The notes below the pieces were generated by a model. That model saw only the letters and a list, made by a program, of their open reading frames with translations, was not told where the DNA came from and searched no databases. Made by a program: the position numbers and the translations under genes. Below, piece by piece: positions 43,170 to 56,907 of a DNA stretch of 64,000 bases (the first letter of the stretch is position 1; each line of letters opens with the position of its first letter). Source of the DNA: Sinohyriopsis cumingii (Eukaryota; Mollusca; Bivalvia; Unionida; Unionidae); the NCBI GenBank assembly GCA_028554795.2, contig JAPYKE020000280.1, positions 62,001 through 126,000 of the forward strand, given 5' to 3'.

Positions 43170-45690
43170 AATCAGCCAGGTACATGGTAGTACTATTGTG
43201 TAGTGATATGTTCTATTGGAATAGATAATGAATTAGTCTAGTACACACTAGTACCATTGTCTAGTGATATGTTCTTATGAAGTAAGTAATGAATTACACC
43301 TCTCCCTCAATAACTCATGCACAACAGGGTCCATAAACATGGACCGCACTATAATGAAGGTGCGAGTTACCGAGGGATCTCCAAAATTTAAAAAAAATCA
43401 CTTTGACATAGAGAAAATGTTGAGGGGGGAGCAGCGTTAGGGAACTGGGCTGTTCATTGACTGAATCCTCATTTTACAATCATGTCGATAAAAATTTTTA
43501 ATAACAGGCTTTTTCTAATGAAGTTGTTCATTATTCTGTTTAAATAACATTTATTTTCAAAATGTCCAACATATGAAAGATCATTCCTGCTTTCAACAAC
43601 CGTTACATGTATGCGAAAAAATCTGTGTATTACGTCACTGCTTTTTGTTTTTATGAGTCTGGTTCCTGTAGTGGTGTTTAATATTGCTCTGCTAAATCGG
43701 GAGTCCACAGAGCAGGGAACTAGACTAACTCTTGATAACACCACCAAGCAAGATTCCTTTTTTCAAAAACACGAGAGATTTATTTCATGAGACAATCATC
43801 TACGTTGAAACTCAATTTTTGTATTGCTTAATTAGCACAATATTGATGTCATGAATTAATTAATTGGAATTAATAATGAAACTTCTTAAATAATGAAACC
43901 TCTTATCATCCTTGAGGATATTTCAAAGTGCTAGTTCAAGAATTCTCTGAAACTCACTTGCCCACAATGGTCTGAATCTATGAAATCAAGCTCTTTATTT
44001 TATGAAGTATTCATTTTGCTTGGCTGCCTTTTTATATTTGATCACATTTATGAAAGAGTTGGTTAATTTAAGGTAGTTTATGTTATATACACAATAACAT
44101 TTATAAGTGTTCGATTGATCAAATGAAATGAGTTCACAAGACATACGACCGGGGCCGCTAGATTTTAAGTTTGTAGGATTTTCGTGCCTTTTACTTTTCT
44201 TTTATTCCACCTCCTTTATTTGATTCGAAAGACATAATCAACGTGATAATACAAAGGAGGCCAGCTTTTAATTCAGTGTAAAAGTAAAACAAATACTCCC
44301 GGAAATCAGTTATCAAAACACAGTCGGCACTTAATTAGGTTCTCAGAGAAACGCTGGCGGACATAGATGTTAAGGTAGATTGTCACATTTTACGTTTAAT
44401 TACAAGAGGACACATTGCATTTATAATGATTACATTTAAAAAGAACTAAAAGATAGAACTAGAACACAAATTGCAATTGATAAAAAAATTATTTGTATTT
44501 ATTTATTAAAGTACTGCCTCCACTCAGCGTGAGTGACATTTTCATTGATCAAAATTTCCTTACATATCGTTAATTGCGGTGAACTAGAAATGTCGTTTGG
44601 AAAGAAAATGTAAAAAATTGTATGACCTATTTTTAAATTTGGTATTTCATGGTGTTGATTAAAATTTCCAGGTTCTATCTACCGTTTTCAACTATAAAAC
44701 GAGCAATACATCAAAGTTTCCATTATCAATTTTGACTGCGATTTTCTTCAAGTTCAACAAATAGGGATCAATGTTTGGGGTATTTTCTGATTTGAAAAAT
44801 GGGATGCACGTGTGACCCCGCGTTATAAGCGGGTTTGTGAGTTATCAGAGCGTGAGTTATCGAGGGTGTGGTGTAGCATGATAAACCATAATACTGTTGT
44901 TGAGAGATTTGTTCTATTGAAATGGTGAATGAATTAGTCCCTGTTGTATAGTGGTATGTTATGAAATAAGTACCATAATGAAATAGTCTGGTACATACTA
45001 GTACCATTGTCTAATGATATGTTCTGTTGAAAAAGGTAATGAAATAGTCAGGTACACACTAGTACAATTGTCTAGTGATATGTTCTATTGAAATAGGTAA
45101 TGATTTAGGCTGGTACACTTTAGTACAATTGTCTAATGATGTGTTCTATTCAAACAAGTAATGAATTAGATTGGTACACTTTAGTACAATTGTCTAATGA
45201 TACGTTCTATTGAAATAGGTAATGAATTAGATTGATAATTACTAGAACAATTGTCGAGTAATATGTTCTATTGAAATAGGTAATAAATTAGACTGGTACA
45301 TGCTAGTACAGTTGTCTAGTGATATGTTCTATTGAAATAGGTAATGAATTAGACTGGTACATGCTAGTACGATTGTTTAATGATATGCTCTATTGAAATA
45401 GGTAATGAATTAGACTGGTACACACTAGTACAATTGTCTAATGATATGTTCTATTGAAATAGGTAAATGAATTAGATTGATACACATTAATACAATTGTC
45501 GAGTGATATGTTCTGTTGAAATAGGTATTGATTTAGTCGGGTACACTTTAGTACCATTGTCTAGTAATATGTTCTGTTGAAATAGGTACTAAATTAGTCT
45601 CAGACTGGTACACTTTTGTATCATTGTTTAATGATATATTCTGTTGAAATAGGTAATGAATTAGTCAGGTGCACAGCAGTACCCATTGAC
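43170..45690. repeat. 61-bp minisatellite, interrupted by a transposon
   Basis: Unit GAAATAGGTAATGAATTAGA, CTGGTACACACTAGTACAAT, TGTCTAGTGATATGTTCTATT. About two copies lie left of the insertion (43,170-43,296) and about 13 to its right (44,900-45,690). Confidence 0.85.
43297..44873. mobile_element. TIR DNA transposon inserted into the 61-bp minisatellite
   Basis: Both ends start TA-CACC and contain CCCTC-ATAACTCA as inverted repeats of about 24 bp with four mismatches: left 43,297-43,320, right ending 44,873. TA flanks both ends. 1,577 bp without a transposase frame. Pogo/Tigger-like by terminus style and TA duplication. Confidence 0.8.
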
Positions 45691-47515
45691 TGGTGATGTT
45701 TCATGAGAAAACTTGTCAACATTTTCTAAATTATTAAAATAAACTTAAGCGAACTGTACCAATAACAAAATTCAATTTTTAACAGCAAAATTAACAACAT
45801 CATTTTAATATGGAACCACCTGAATTCTTATTTCATCTGAAAATATAATGCAAGAAAGAACTAGAGATAGAAGTAATATTTACACCCATGGGACATGTCT
45901 AGGATACATAACCTTTGCTGTCATTTAGACCATCTTTTCCATCGTGCCTTTATAGCATAGTGTGATACTTTTTGGACATCAACACAAGCATTGTCAGCAT
46001 TCAGATTTTATGTTTAGGTTAGAGTTGTTTAGTTGGATTCAGTGGGATATATCATAACTTGGTGGACAAGCTGTTGCAAGTTTGTGTTGGACAAAATGGC
46101 ACCTTGGCATAACATTGGCATACACTCGTTCAGAAAAAAAAATGACTACACTGCAGATCATGCCCCACCTCACCACACCCCTGTGTAGCCCTGATGGTAG
46201 AACTCTCATTTTTAAAACTGTCACTGCAAACAATGGGTTATAATAAACAAAAATTTTATTGCATGTTTTATCTCATTTCCAAAGAAAGTGTCATTTATAT
46301 AATTGCACAGACATTGAGGAATTTTCACAAAATTTTGCATCAGTCGGATAAGAGTGGATTCATAATCCATACATACTAAAGGTTTTAGATTTATAAGCCA
46401 GACATACTAAAGGTTTTAGATTTATAAGCCAGATATACTAAAGATTTTAGATTTATAAGCCAGACATACAAAAATCAAATCAAATCATTGTTAGTTTGGA
46501 CCACAATATAATAACCGATGATGAGAATGTATAAGAGAACTAATGGTGCTATTAATTGCCAAATCAAAACCAAACTTGGGCAAGCAAACTTGTGTTAGTG
46601 TCTGTATTAATTAACCTACAGAAGAAGCCTGCATAAAATAATGTTAGCACAGCTACGTTGTTCTCTAGTATACTCATGGCGGAATTAACCCTGGCTTGTA
46701 AGAGGGTCTTATAAAAGTCAAATTTGTTGCATATTTGGACAAAGGGAATGATTTATACTTGCATCGACCAATATGCAGGTATACAATATGCAGATATATA
46801 GAATAGGGTTATTTCCATTTTTGTCACAATCATATTTGCTAGATGTTTTTGTTACAATGTTATTCACCAGGTGTTTTTGTCAAAAACATATTCACCAGGT
46901 GCTTTTGTTGCAGTCATGTTTAGCAGCTGTTTTGTCACAGACATATTCACAAGGTGCTACTTTGTGCACATCTCCTCTCAACATTCATTATGCACAGAAG
47001 TTAGTTTTAACTGCTTATTTTCTGCTTGCATCAGATTAAGCTTGTGTTGTAGACTTTGATCTTTCAGAATAGAATTTATTTAAACCCCATATATGGTATA
47101 TTACAAGATTGATTGGCAAAATTTATATCATGCCTTGTTTGATAATTATGTGAATTTATCTGTTTATGTAAGCAAATTTCACCTCAGTGCCACTTTAAAA
47201 AGCATAGGAAGTGGTAGGTAGACTTTTGAAAATTTAGTGCAACATTCAGAAATAACACATATTGTCAACTTATTTTAAATATTAGTTTAGACGTGAATCA
47301 AAATAGGATTAGACGATTTCACTTTCCTGGTAAAAGCTCAGATTCAGCTCATTCAAGTTAAAGTTTGCAATGGCCTTGCCTATGACAAGTCAAAAGTAAA
47401 GAGAGAGAAAGACTAATGCTATATTCTGAAAGTTTTATCCTCTGCAAACTTGTCACAGTATGCATGTCAACACCTTTAAATAGTTTTTGTCTTCTGCATT
47501 CTTCTCTTACATAAG

Positions 47516-47770
47516 AGGCTCCGAGTGGCCAAGTGGCCTAAAGCGCTCTCTGTTATGGATCACTGCCATCTCACCTCTGTCTGCGTGGGTTTGTATCTCA
47601 GATTCAGCCAATGTGGGTATGTGAGAAAGCTTGCCAGTAGCTTCTCATGGGTCGGTGGTTCTTTCCAGAGGCTTGCCTGGGTTCTTCCTCCACCATTAAT
47701 ACTGGCCGCCATAAATAGCCTATCGTGTGCTGAAAAATGGCATTAAACCCTACAACAACTACAACAGCAA
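47516..47770 (+). mobile_element. tRNA-derived SINE, family B
   Basis: The head GGCTCCGAGTGGCCAAGTGG, the body and the (ACA)n-type tail match copies at 37.09 and 40.48 kb. Confidence 0.88.
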
Positions 47771-48881
47771 CTCTTACATAAATATCTACAATTTCATTCA
47801 ATTATTGATCCTTTATTTCATGATACTCTGCCACTTCCAATTAGTGTCAAAGTCATGCATTCATTGTCATACACAGACGTGGTAATGTGATTGCTTGCTG
47901 TTAGTGGCATTGACAAATGTAAGAATAGGGAATAAATATTTATCATTCATAATTTGTTAGTTTACAATTTTAATCGTAATATTTGAAAGAATGGAAGGTT
48001 TGCTGACTTTAAAGTCCTAGCCTAGTCATAAACAGTAGGCTCCACCCTAATCAGTATGCTGAACAATGAAACAATCTGGTCAACTTTCTGGTACAGTTAA
48101 AAGAGCCGAGCTTGCGGGCTAAAAATTGTCAGTATATCAAAAGGTGTTTTCACGCATGTCATTTTAAAGAGACTAGGTGATTATTAATAAATCAGATATA
48201 ATTCTCAAGATTTGTTGCATGCGTGACTGGTAGTAATAGGCATTCTTCTCAAAACTGATCATTGTACCAAACAATATACGACCCTTGGGCATAGTTGTTA
48301 CATAAGAGACCTATACATACTTATATGTATTCAAAGCATGCTACACTGAAGATCAACTGTCAGATAAAACCCAACACAATATAAAGAATCCATTGTGTGT
48401 GTGTGTGTGTGTGTGTGTGCAAATGGCCAGGCAATATCCTTTTTGTTGCCTCTGGTCAAACAAGGTATGGGGCCTCACAGAGTGCAGGCACAACAATAAG
48501 GAGAGGAGAAAAGGGTCTTGACTCGTCCTCTCTGAATTCTTAGACTTTTCAGTATCTGAGTTCACTGGATTTTGTGTAAGTGGGGATGGATTTCCTCGTG
48601 AACAAGGGTTTAGTCTTTGTCCCATGGGACAGAAGAGACAGTATCTTGACCCTGTTGGAGGCACTGAGAGTCAAGACTTTGTTGTCAGGTCTGTATTTTG
48701 CTAGTAGATAGATAACACACACACATGCACACACACACACGGTGATTGAGAGAATATATATACATATAGAGAGAGAAGACAGAGGAAGAGAGAAAAAATT
48801 ATAAATATAATTCTATACAAAGAAAAGAACATGCTCAAAAGATTATTCTTTGTTTTATATTTTCTTTATTTCATTTTTCAG

Positions 48882-48935
48882 TCCCAACCAATGAAAATGA
48901 TGCTAATACTATGGAACTCGGGACCATGAATAATG
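48882..48935 (+). CDS. TNFR gene, cytoplasmic exon
   Basis: A 54-base exon, acceptor CATTTTTCAG, donor GTAAGA, phase 1 both sides. It encodes an acidic, Asn-rich stretch (PTNENDANTMELGTMNN). No signalling motif recognised. Confidence 0.7.
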
Positions 48936-51715
48936 GTAAGATTGGAATCGAATATTTAAGATGCATGATAATCTATGTCATCTGGCATCTGATTACGGAA
49001 ATTTTAACTTTTGGACATTAATATGTCATAAAAATAAAGATAGACAAATTCAGCCCAACTACAAAGAACACAAGCCCTGATCTGTAATTTCATAAAGTGC
49101 CTGCAGGTCAGGGTTGTGCAGTTTTTTGCGGTCGGACTTGACTTACACAAGATTGTATGCGTTAAATCATGACTTTTTATCACAGTTAACTATGTTTTCC
49201 CAAAAACAAAGTAATAATTGTGTGTGTGTGTGTGGGTGGGGTAAATGGCTCCATATGGTTTTAAATAGTCATCTGATCGTTAAATATGTTAAGGAAATCC
49301 AAATATTTTATATTTGTTCTTTTACAATAAAATTCATACAGCTATCTCTAATCATGCAAAGAATCCAGGCAACTATTCAAGTACTGTGACATGGGTCTGG
49401 TTTTTGCTAGTCTTACTTTCTAGAAATTTAAGTGAGGATAAAATAATTTGTATAATAATGAGATTAATTTCAATCTCGTAAAGGTAGGCTATGCATTATT
49501 GACAGGTAAATATTACATCATTTAAATTAGTGTTGCCTCTCCTCCCAAAGAAAGCTAAATTATCTTTTTAAAGTAAAAAATACTGTAAATGTTATCAGGA
49601 GAGAAAGAGGGAGATAGTGAGACACAATAGAGAATGTTAATTATTGCTCATGATTATCACTGAATACCTCTATGAATTTAAATAGGTAGTTTGTTGTACA
49701 GAAATCCCAAGTTAATCAAGGCTGATTAAAACCTTTAAATGTTCTGATCAAAGACATTATGTCATGAAATCAATTAACTGTCAATCAGTGATCAAAGGTG
49801 ACTTAACAGCTGATAAAGGGTAATCACTTATCAGTACAAGTGTGAATAGAATCAGTGTCAGCCAAGCTTAGTCTACATTCATGTATATACTTTTTCAGAA
49901 TTGATTTTCAGTTGTATAATTTCAATCTTATGATTACACTTTTGACAAGGTTAAAATAGTTTGTTATGTTGGGTCAACATTTGCATGTTTTTCTTCTACA
50001 TTGGGTCTAACTTTCCTAATCTTTTCATCAGTTGAGAGCCTTCTTGAACATGTCCTTCTTTCTTGTTACTGTAAATTAGCTAATATAGCATGTGGGTAAC
50101 TGAAGTTTTTCCGTACCACACCGCTTTGTGGGTAATGTATGTTTTTACTTACCACACCCCTTTGTGGGTAATGTATGTTTTTACCTACCACACCCCTTTG
50201 TGGGTAATGTATGTTTTTACCTACCACACCCCTTTGTGGGTAATGTATGTTTTTACCTACCACACGCCTTTGTGGGTAATGTATGTTTTTACCAACCACA
50301 CCCCTTTTGTGGGTAATGTATGTTTTTACCTACCACACCCCTTTGTGGGTAATGTATGTTTTTACCTACCACACCCCTTTGTGGCTAATGTATGTTTTTA
50401 CCTACCACACTCCTTTGTGGGTAATGTATGTTTTTACCTACCACACCCCTTTGTGGGTAATGTATGTTTTTACCTACCACACTCCTTTGTGGGTAATGTA
50501 TGTTTTTACCTACCACACCCCTTTGTGGGTAATATATGTTTTTACCTACCACACCCCTATGTGGGTAATGTATGTTTTTACCTACCACACTCCTTTGTGG
50601 GTAATGTATGTTTTTACCTACCACACCCCTTTGTGGGTAATGTATGTTTTTACCTACCACACTCCTTTGTGGGTAATGTATGTTTTTACCTACTACACCC
50701 CTTTGTGGTTAATGTATGTTTTTACCTACCACACCCCTTTGTGGGTAGTATATGTTTTTACCTACCACACCCCTTTGTGGGTAATGTATGTTTTTACCTA
50801 CCACACCCCTTTGTGGGTAATGTATGTTTTTACCTACCACACTCCTTTGTGGGTAATGTATGTTTTTACCTACCACACCCCTTTGTGGGTAATATATATC
50901 AAGCATGTTATACAATTTGATTTTATTTTACCTATTACCACACTGTAGAAATATTTTTTAAAGATTTGTTTCCTGTTTTAAATAATGCACCCATTTCAAA
51001 ATAGTAAATGAGTTTAATGTTGGGTAAAAAGTTATGTTTGACATTTGAGCTAAGTTTTTCAAAGTTTAAAGATGATATAATAACAGAAAGACAAGATCAG
51101 TTTAATAAAATCAGCATCTTCAGTTTGATCATGTACTAATTTATGAAGAGCAGCAATGTTGTTTTGTATACTAAAACATCTTAACTGCCATAGATGGGTC
51201 TTATTCACTGTGTTAGTAGGATTCAGAGCTACTGTAGATGAGTCAGTTTCAAAAAGAATTTCACATTTCCAGATTCCATTGCAAATAGTAGCTGGTGTTA
51301 TTGTTTATTGTAAAATTGAAGGTGTTTTGCTGGTTCCATCTGGCTGTTATATATGGGTAGGTGACTTTTATTAATTTTGATGGTAATGGATAGGTGTGGC
51401 TTTGGCCCTGCATTTAACAAAGAGAACATGTGCCATTATCGTGGAATGTTTGAGATGGCTGAAGTGAGGAAACTAATTATGAATTGACTCAGCTTTTGGT
51501 TGAAATGGCTCTACCATGGTTCAGTATTAAACAGAAAGGATGATTCACCATACCCTAGTATTTGTACTATCTTTATAATGAGAAAAAAAGCCTTCAAAAA
51601 TATGCTTGTTTATAGTTCTTTTTAAAAATCTGCAGGTTATATACAGGTAATAGATGAGTGTGTGTTATACTTGGATGTGTGTTATATGTATTTAAATTTT
51701 CTCTACTTATCTCAG
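48936..51715 (+). other. Intron of TNFR gene
   Basis: Unremarkable sequence plus the 36-bp minisatellite at 50.10-50.91 kb. The stretch ~49,985-50,075 is an old duplicate of ~53,065-53,140. Confidence 0.7.
50100..50910. repeat. 36-bp minisatellite, about 22 copies
   Basis: Unit CCACACCCCTTTGTGGGTAA, TGTATGTTTTTACCTA. The length is a multiple of three, so long open frames (up to 276 codons) appear on both strands without meaning. One copy carries an extra T near 50,308 that shifts the plus-strand frame. Confidence 0.95.
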
Positions 51716-51739
51716 GCACAGTGGAAAGGCCGGCCGAAG
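51716..51739 (+). CDS. TNFR gene, 24-base micro-exon
   Basis: Acceptor TTATCTCAG, donor GTAACA, phase 1 both sides. It encodes GTVERPAE. Skipping it would keep the frame, so alternative splicing is possible. Confidence 0.6.
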
Positions 51740-52596
51740 GTAACATACTGCTTATTTCATACTTAATACTTGGACAATTCTTTAGCACTCATATGCATGG
51801 AGTTTATTTTTATCTCCCAGATTACAGTAAAATTAGAAATATTCATGCAAAATTGAAAATATGAGTGTTTTGCTATCTGTAACAGATACCCGCAAAATAA
51901 ATTCACCATTAAGATTATGTGCTATTGGGAGTCAAGGTAAAATGTGTGACCTACAAAATCTTTTCCCCATAACCTTTTTGATAACTTAATAATTTGCAAA
52001 TATCAGCAGTTTAAAGGCTTTTCCATTGAAATCATAAAACTTCACAAAATTAATCCGAGATCTGCATCTGAGACTTTTTCACATAAAATTAAAATTTTTG
52101 AAATTTTTAAAACTCATCATTACAATCTTCCCTTTTCTGGTTTGCTACAGATAGATTTTGATAATATAGATAAATTTCAGGTATAATTTAAAGCAGGTGA
52201 AATAACTGAATGAAATTAACATAATTCATTGTATGCATTGATGTGAGATAGGGAAATCATATGTGATGGATGGGAAATATCCTCTACCTCCATGTGACAG
52301 TAAAGTAGGGAAATCCCATGTGATGGGTAAGGAATGCCGTCTCCCTCCATGGGACAGGAAAATAGGGACAGAAGAGTCATACTAAAATGGCCGAGTTTGC
52401 AGGAATCGAGCTTTGCCAGCTTCTAGCCTACAAGGGTACTGAAGAAAGACTTTTCATAATAACAATGTTACTGTGTGCATTTGTGTGGCATGGGTACATT
52501 CCGATATATTCTTTTGTAGTTCAGTTCTTATTGTCATATCCTTACAGGTTTGGTTTACAGCTATTTCTGCATGTACTTGACCTCTTCTGGACTGCT

Positions 52597-52910
52597 CCAG
52601 TGTCCTAAGTGGTTAGAGCATCCAGCTCAGATCTGGGAGGTCATGGGTTTGAACCCCATCCAAGTCATACCAAATACTTACAAAAATGGTACTAACAGCT
52701 GCCTTGCTTGGCGCTCAGCATTAAGAGGTTAGTGTTAGGACTGGTCAGCCTGGTGTCAGGATAATTTGACTGGATGGGACATCATGCGACATGTTTGTGG
52801 CATGATTTTCCAATGCTAGACATCACCATAAACTGTCACATTGCAGACATCATAGCGATATAACTGAAATTTTTTTAAAACTATGTAAAAAATCTAAATA
52901 ACACACAAAC
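52597..52910 (+). mobile_element. tRNA-derived SINE, family A
   Basis: The head TCCTAAGTGGTTAGAGCATC, B box GGGTTTGAACCCC, then AAGTCATACCAAATACTTA and the family body to about 52,910. Confidence 0.88.
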
Positions 52911-53164
52911 GCAGCTATCTCAACCTGCACTTGACCTTTTTCCTTTTGCATGCATACATTTATTTGTATCAAAAGTGGATTTTCCTTGGTATCTTTTCAT
53001 ATTTGTATGATTATATTTTGACAGGTATTTATCTTTATGTTATTTCATTGTTTCAGCACTTGCTTGTATCTCTTCTACATTAGATTTAACATTCTTTAAT
53101 TGAGAGCCCTCAAATACATGTCATTTTTTCTTGTTAATATATATCTCTATGTCTCTCATTCAAG

Positions 53165-53206
53165 ACACTAATGGAAATGCTGCTTCAGTTTAAAGGCCAA
53201 ACCAAG
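53165..53206 (+). other. Candidate alternative or decayed duplicate exon with in-frame stop
   Basis: It lies in a diverged duplicate of the 51.7-kb exon region. AG precedes it and GTAACA follows; its 42 bases fit phase 1/1, but the receptor frame would read TAA at about 53,191. If included it would end the receptor early, after about nine new residues. It may simply be a decayed copy. Confidence 0.4.
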
Positions 53207-55664
53207 GTAACATACTGCCTATTCAAGACTTGTAGTGCTTATATGCATATATTTTATTTTCATCACAGTGGGTAAAATCAGAAATATTCATGCAGAATTT
53301 GATACTTGTGTTTAGCTTAGGTAACAGCTATGCACAAAATTAATACACCTTGAAGATTGGGAGTTAAGGTAAAAAATGTGTCCCTGCAATATTGAATCTT
53401 CATAAATTTGTCTGATTTTTCAGTAATAATTTGCAAATATAAACAGTTATTAGGCCTGTCCCTTCAAATCATAAAACTTCACAAAATTAGTCCCGGACCT
53501 GTTTCAGAAATTTTCTTGAAAAAAATTAGAATTGAAATTTAAAAACAAATTCATGATCTTCTCTTTTCTAATTCACTACATGTAGATTTCAGACATGCAG
53601 ATGAATGGTTCACAACCTCAAGGTCACAACCCAAATCAGGGTCTTGAGGATATTCTAGAGGGTTGCCATGGTTTTTTGTTTTTGGGTGGCAACCCATGGC
53701 GAAATAGGTCATGAGGCTTAGAAAAACTGTTTAGGGTCCTGGACAAGAACGGTTTGAATGATGATGTTCTAATATATTCTTTGATGTGGATTTAAGATCC
53801 TGCTTCATGCTACAAAAACTTCCAAACAATTAAGAATCTGAGGTAATTTTCAAAAACTTGGGTCAGGCATGTTTTGGCAAGTGCTTGATTCAAATCCAGA
53901 CCAGTTAGCTGAAGAAAAATGATACATTTACCTAAAATATGATGGGGGTGGGGTGGGGTGGGCAATAAAAGTGGGTGCAAAAATACATGCTCTTGATTAA
54001 ATGAAAACAAACTAGTCTGAAAAACACTTGTATATTGACAACTTACATTTATTTAGTACAACCCATCATCCATTATTTATTTGTATATAATAAATCCATG
54101 AATTCAAGTATAGATCACATGTTATAAACTTCGCGTATCAATCATATCCCACTAGAAAACACAACACATATTAAATAATGTTAGTCCTTGTTTGATCAAT
54201 ATCCAATTGTCACTTAACAATTCACTAAAAATCGTTGAAGTAGCACATGACTATAGCTGCTTACATGCTACATGTACATATACTTAAATTAGGCTAGATT
54301 TTGGTCAGCTGGAGACAGCTATCATCTTGACGAGGCCACCCAGGGGATGAGAATATTGATAGGGAAATGAAATCTTAACAAATTAAAAAGCTTAACAAAC
54401 ATCTTTGCAAGATACCCCATCTTCAGTTAACTTGATGACCATATTTATCTATGGTTTCAAAAGATTGGATATTCAATTTGCATTTTGTGCTACTGTTGGT
54501 AGCAACTGTAAACATCAATTTATCCTACAAATATAAAACTCTTATGGCACAATAAACATGTTACAGTTACTATGGAAAATGCAACAATCTATCAGATTCC
54601 ATTGCTTTTATTTAAGTTTGGTGCTGACTTCCTTTGATGAAAGATTATTTGTTTTTATTGAAGATTTTAGTTAGCTTTCTTTAATGAAGGGTGCATGTGT
54701 TATAGAAGTTAATGAAAAGGACAGCATTGAAGGACCAAACTGGTGTATGTTTCTTATTGTGGCAGCAATATCAAATGTAGAACATTGATTGAGACTCAAT
54801 TTTTTTCATTTATTTTATACAGAATGATCAGTGCTTCTAAGGTGATGAGTTTTCTTTGAAGATTCTGGGTACATTTTAAAAAAAAGGAATTATCCTTCAA
54901 AAGTTGGTCGATTGTAGCTAGTCCTGGTAGCATCGATAGACCAGCAAGTATTCTCCAGTTTTGCTTGTTTTTTTTGGGGCGGGCGAAATTTTATGGTGGA
55001 GAGATGCTGCCTTCCATGTCTCAACAGATTTTTTAAAAAAAAGGCTAACAGATGATGAATACATGGGTGTTCTGTTCTAGTCTAACAGGGATTATGACAG
55101 AAAATATGAGTGTTCTGAAGGGTTTAATTCAATGAGTGAAAAGAAGAGAAATTTTACTTACCATCCACACACAGAGGTCAGTCAAGATAAATATATTAAT
55201 TACTAGTGAGCAGTTGACAGTCGGACACTATTTCATCCAAATAATCCATTATGAGATAGTGCTTCCTCTGGTTGATCCCTGCTCCCAGAAATGTTTTAAA
55301 AAATGCCAAGATCTCACAACATACAGTACTCGGGCCAGATGTCAGAATAAGCGGATTATGTTATAACAATGCATTTGTTAAGGTGGCTAGTCAATATGAA
55401 CAATAAATTTGTTGATCTAACTATTTATAAATTCCAGTGCGTTTTATATGGTGCCCCTGATTACAAATTTAAACAGTCATCAATGTAGTGGAGAGAAAAA
55501 AAATTGGCAGATGGTATATTTTGTCGCCATTAAGGAAAAGAAATCATAATTTGTGACATTGGCAAAGCCCAGCATAATCCCTGAATACTCTTTTTTTTAC
55601 ACAATATTTTTTATACTTTTAAGCAGAAACAACTTTTTTTCGTAAACAAATACATGTACATAAA

Positions 55665-55889
55665 ACTGCAGGAGCCACGCCATGATTATGATATACTAGA
55701 ATTTATGCACTATTTTCTTCCCCAAGAATGATAATAACTTTTTACGTTACTTTCATACTTTTAATAAAGAAAAAAAATATTTTGTGTATGAGAAAATTAC
55801 ATGTATGTGAAATTTCAGGAGCCATGCCACAGTCGTATTATATCCAAGTTCATGTTATAACAGTTTGCTATAGCGGGGTCACACTGGAA
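55665..55889. repeat. Dispersed repeat related to 11.76-12.15 kb
   Basis: Same internal unit (CAGGAGCCACGCCATGATTA, CTTCCCCAAGAATGATAATA) and same end (GCGGGGTCACACTGG). Confidence 0.65.
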
Positions 55890-55999
55890 TAATTTAAGAC
55901 TGTAACAGATAGAGGCATCAATACTATCAGAATCGGTGTATGTGCATGTACAATAATTTGTTCTTAATCTTGCAGCAAACAGAGCCTTGTCATCCTATT

Positions 56000-56225
56000 T
56001 AATTGTATATCTTTTATGGCATTATGATTCAGACATTCCTTTTCTGTTGTGCATATAAGTTTCAATCATTCCTTTGTAATAGTACATTTTTTTATGGCAT
56101 TAAGATTGAATCATTCCTTTTTAGTGGGACATATTTGATGGCATTAAGAATGAGTCTTCTTTTCCTTTTTAATTGCACATCTTTTGTGGCATTATGGTTT
56201 ATTAGTTCCTTAATGTTTCTTGAGT
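56000..56225. repeat. ~50-bp degenerate tandem repeat, about 4 copies
   Basis: Units with TTTTATGGCATTAAGATT and ATTCCTTTT. Confidence 0.65.
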
Positions 56226-56637
56226 TTAGTCTTGTATAAAACCACTGTACAATGCTATGAAATCAGGCATATCAAATAAAGAATTGTTCACCTAAAATAT
56301 TAGGTTTTTCTATGCATATGCTCTGAACTTAGTCCACATCTCTTCAACATTGAAGAGAAGTTTGTCTAAATGCTATAAAAGAAATTGATGCATCTTGTAC
56401 ATGGCAAGATTGAATTAATAAACAAATTGTAAATTGTGCATCTTGGTCTATGATGTGTTAAAGTTTTAATGTCAACTAATGGCATTTCATAAACAGAGAT
56501 ATTTTTTTACATCATTATTGAATCAAAATATATTGTGATTACTTATATGGGTTTATTTAGGCTGAAAATTTGATTTCACAAATTTTTCATGAATTGCCTT
56601 TTGCAATAGTACAATTCAGAATTTTCCTTTTTTTTAG

Positions 56638-56789
56638 GAAATGATCGTAATATCCCCCATGATTATTATGATAAGAGGAAAACTGTCATTGCATTTAATC
56701 TATTCAACTGTTGCACACATATAAGAGACAAAGCTTCATCTGGTGATATGTCTTCAAGTTCTCCAATGCATAGTTTTGATCCACAGCCA
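56638..56789 (+). CDS. TNFR gene, larger cytoplasmic exon
   Basis: A 152-base exon, acceptor CCTTTTTTTTAG, donor GTAAGT, entering in phase 1 and leaving in phase 0. It encodes NDRNIPHDYYDKRKTV, a hydrophobic/Cys patch (FNLFNCCTHIRD) and a Ser-rich end (SSGDMSSSSPMHSF). Possible phosphorylation or palmitoylation sites (CC) are inference. No death domain in the visible part. Confidence 0.75.
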
Positions 56790-56907
56790 GTAAGTACATT
56801 TTGTTTCTTAATAGATACCAGCTTTGTTTATTTTTTTCCTTATTTGTCAGCATATATCTAAGGTAGCCCACTTCAGTATGTGCTTTCTTTGGAACTAAAA
56901 ATAACAG

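Larger units (their letters stand above)
42999..48881 (+). other. Intron of TNFR gene
   Basis: Holds a 61-bp minisatellite split by a DNA transposon (43.17-45.69 kb), short tandem repeats at 46.36-46.47 kb (31 bp, about 3 copies) and 46.85-46.96 kb (about 30 bp, 4 copies), SINE B (47.52-47.77 kb) and (GT)n/(AC)n runs. Confidence 0.7.
51740..56637 (+). other. Intron of TNFR gene
   Basis: Holds a duplicated segment (51.70-52.19 versus 53.18-53.62 kb), SINE A (52.60-52.91 kb), a dispersed repeat (55.67-55.89 kb) and a ~50-bp degenerate repeat (56.00-56.22 kb). Confidence 0.7.

Noticed and set aside
50090-50948. Long repetitive open frames (276 and 221 codons) rich in YVFTYHTPLW-type repeats
   Set aside because: They are by-products of a 36-bp minisatellite; a unit divisible by three keeps frames open on both strands. 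No splice signals or domain.
53165-53206. Constitutive receptor exon
   Set aside because: In-frame TAA; the exon at 51,716 joins directly in phase to 56,638 without it. Kept only as an alternative or relic.
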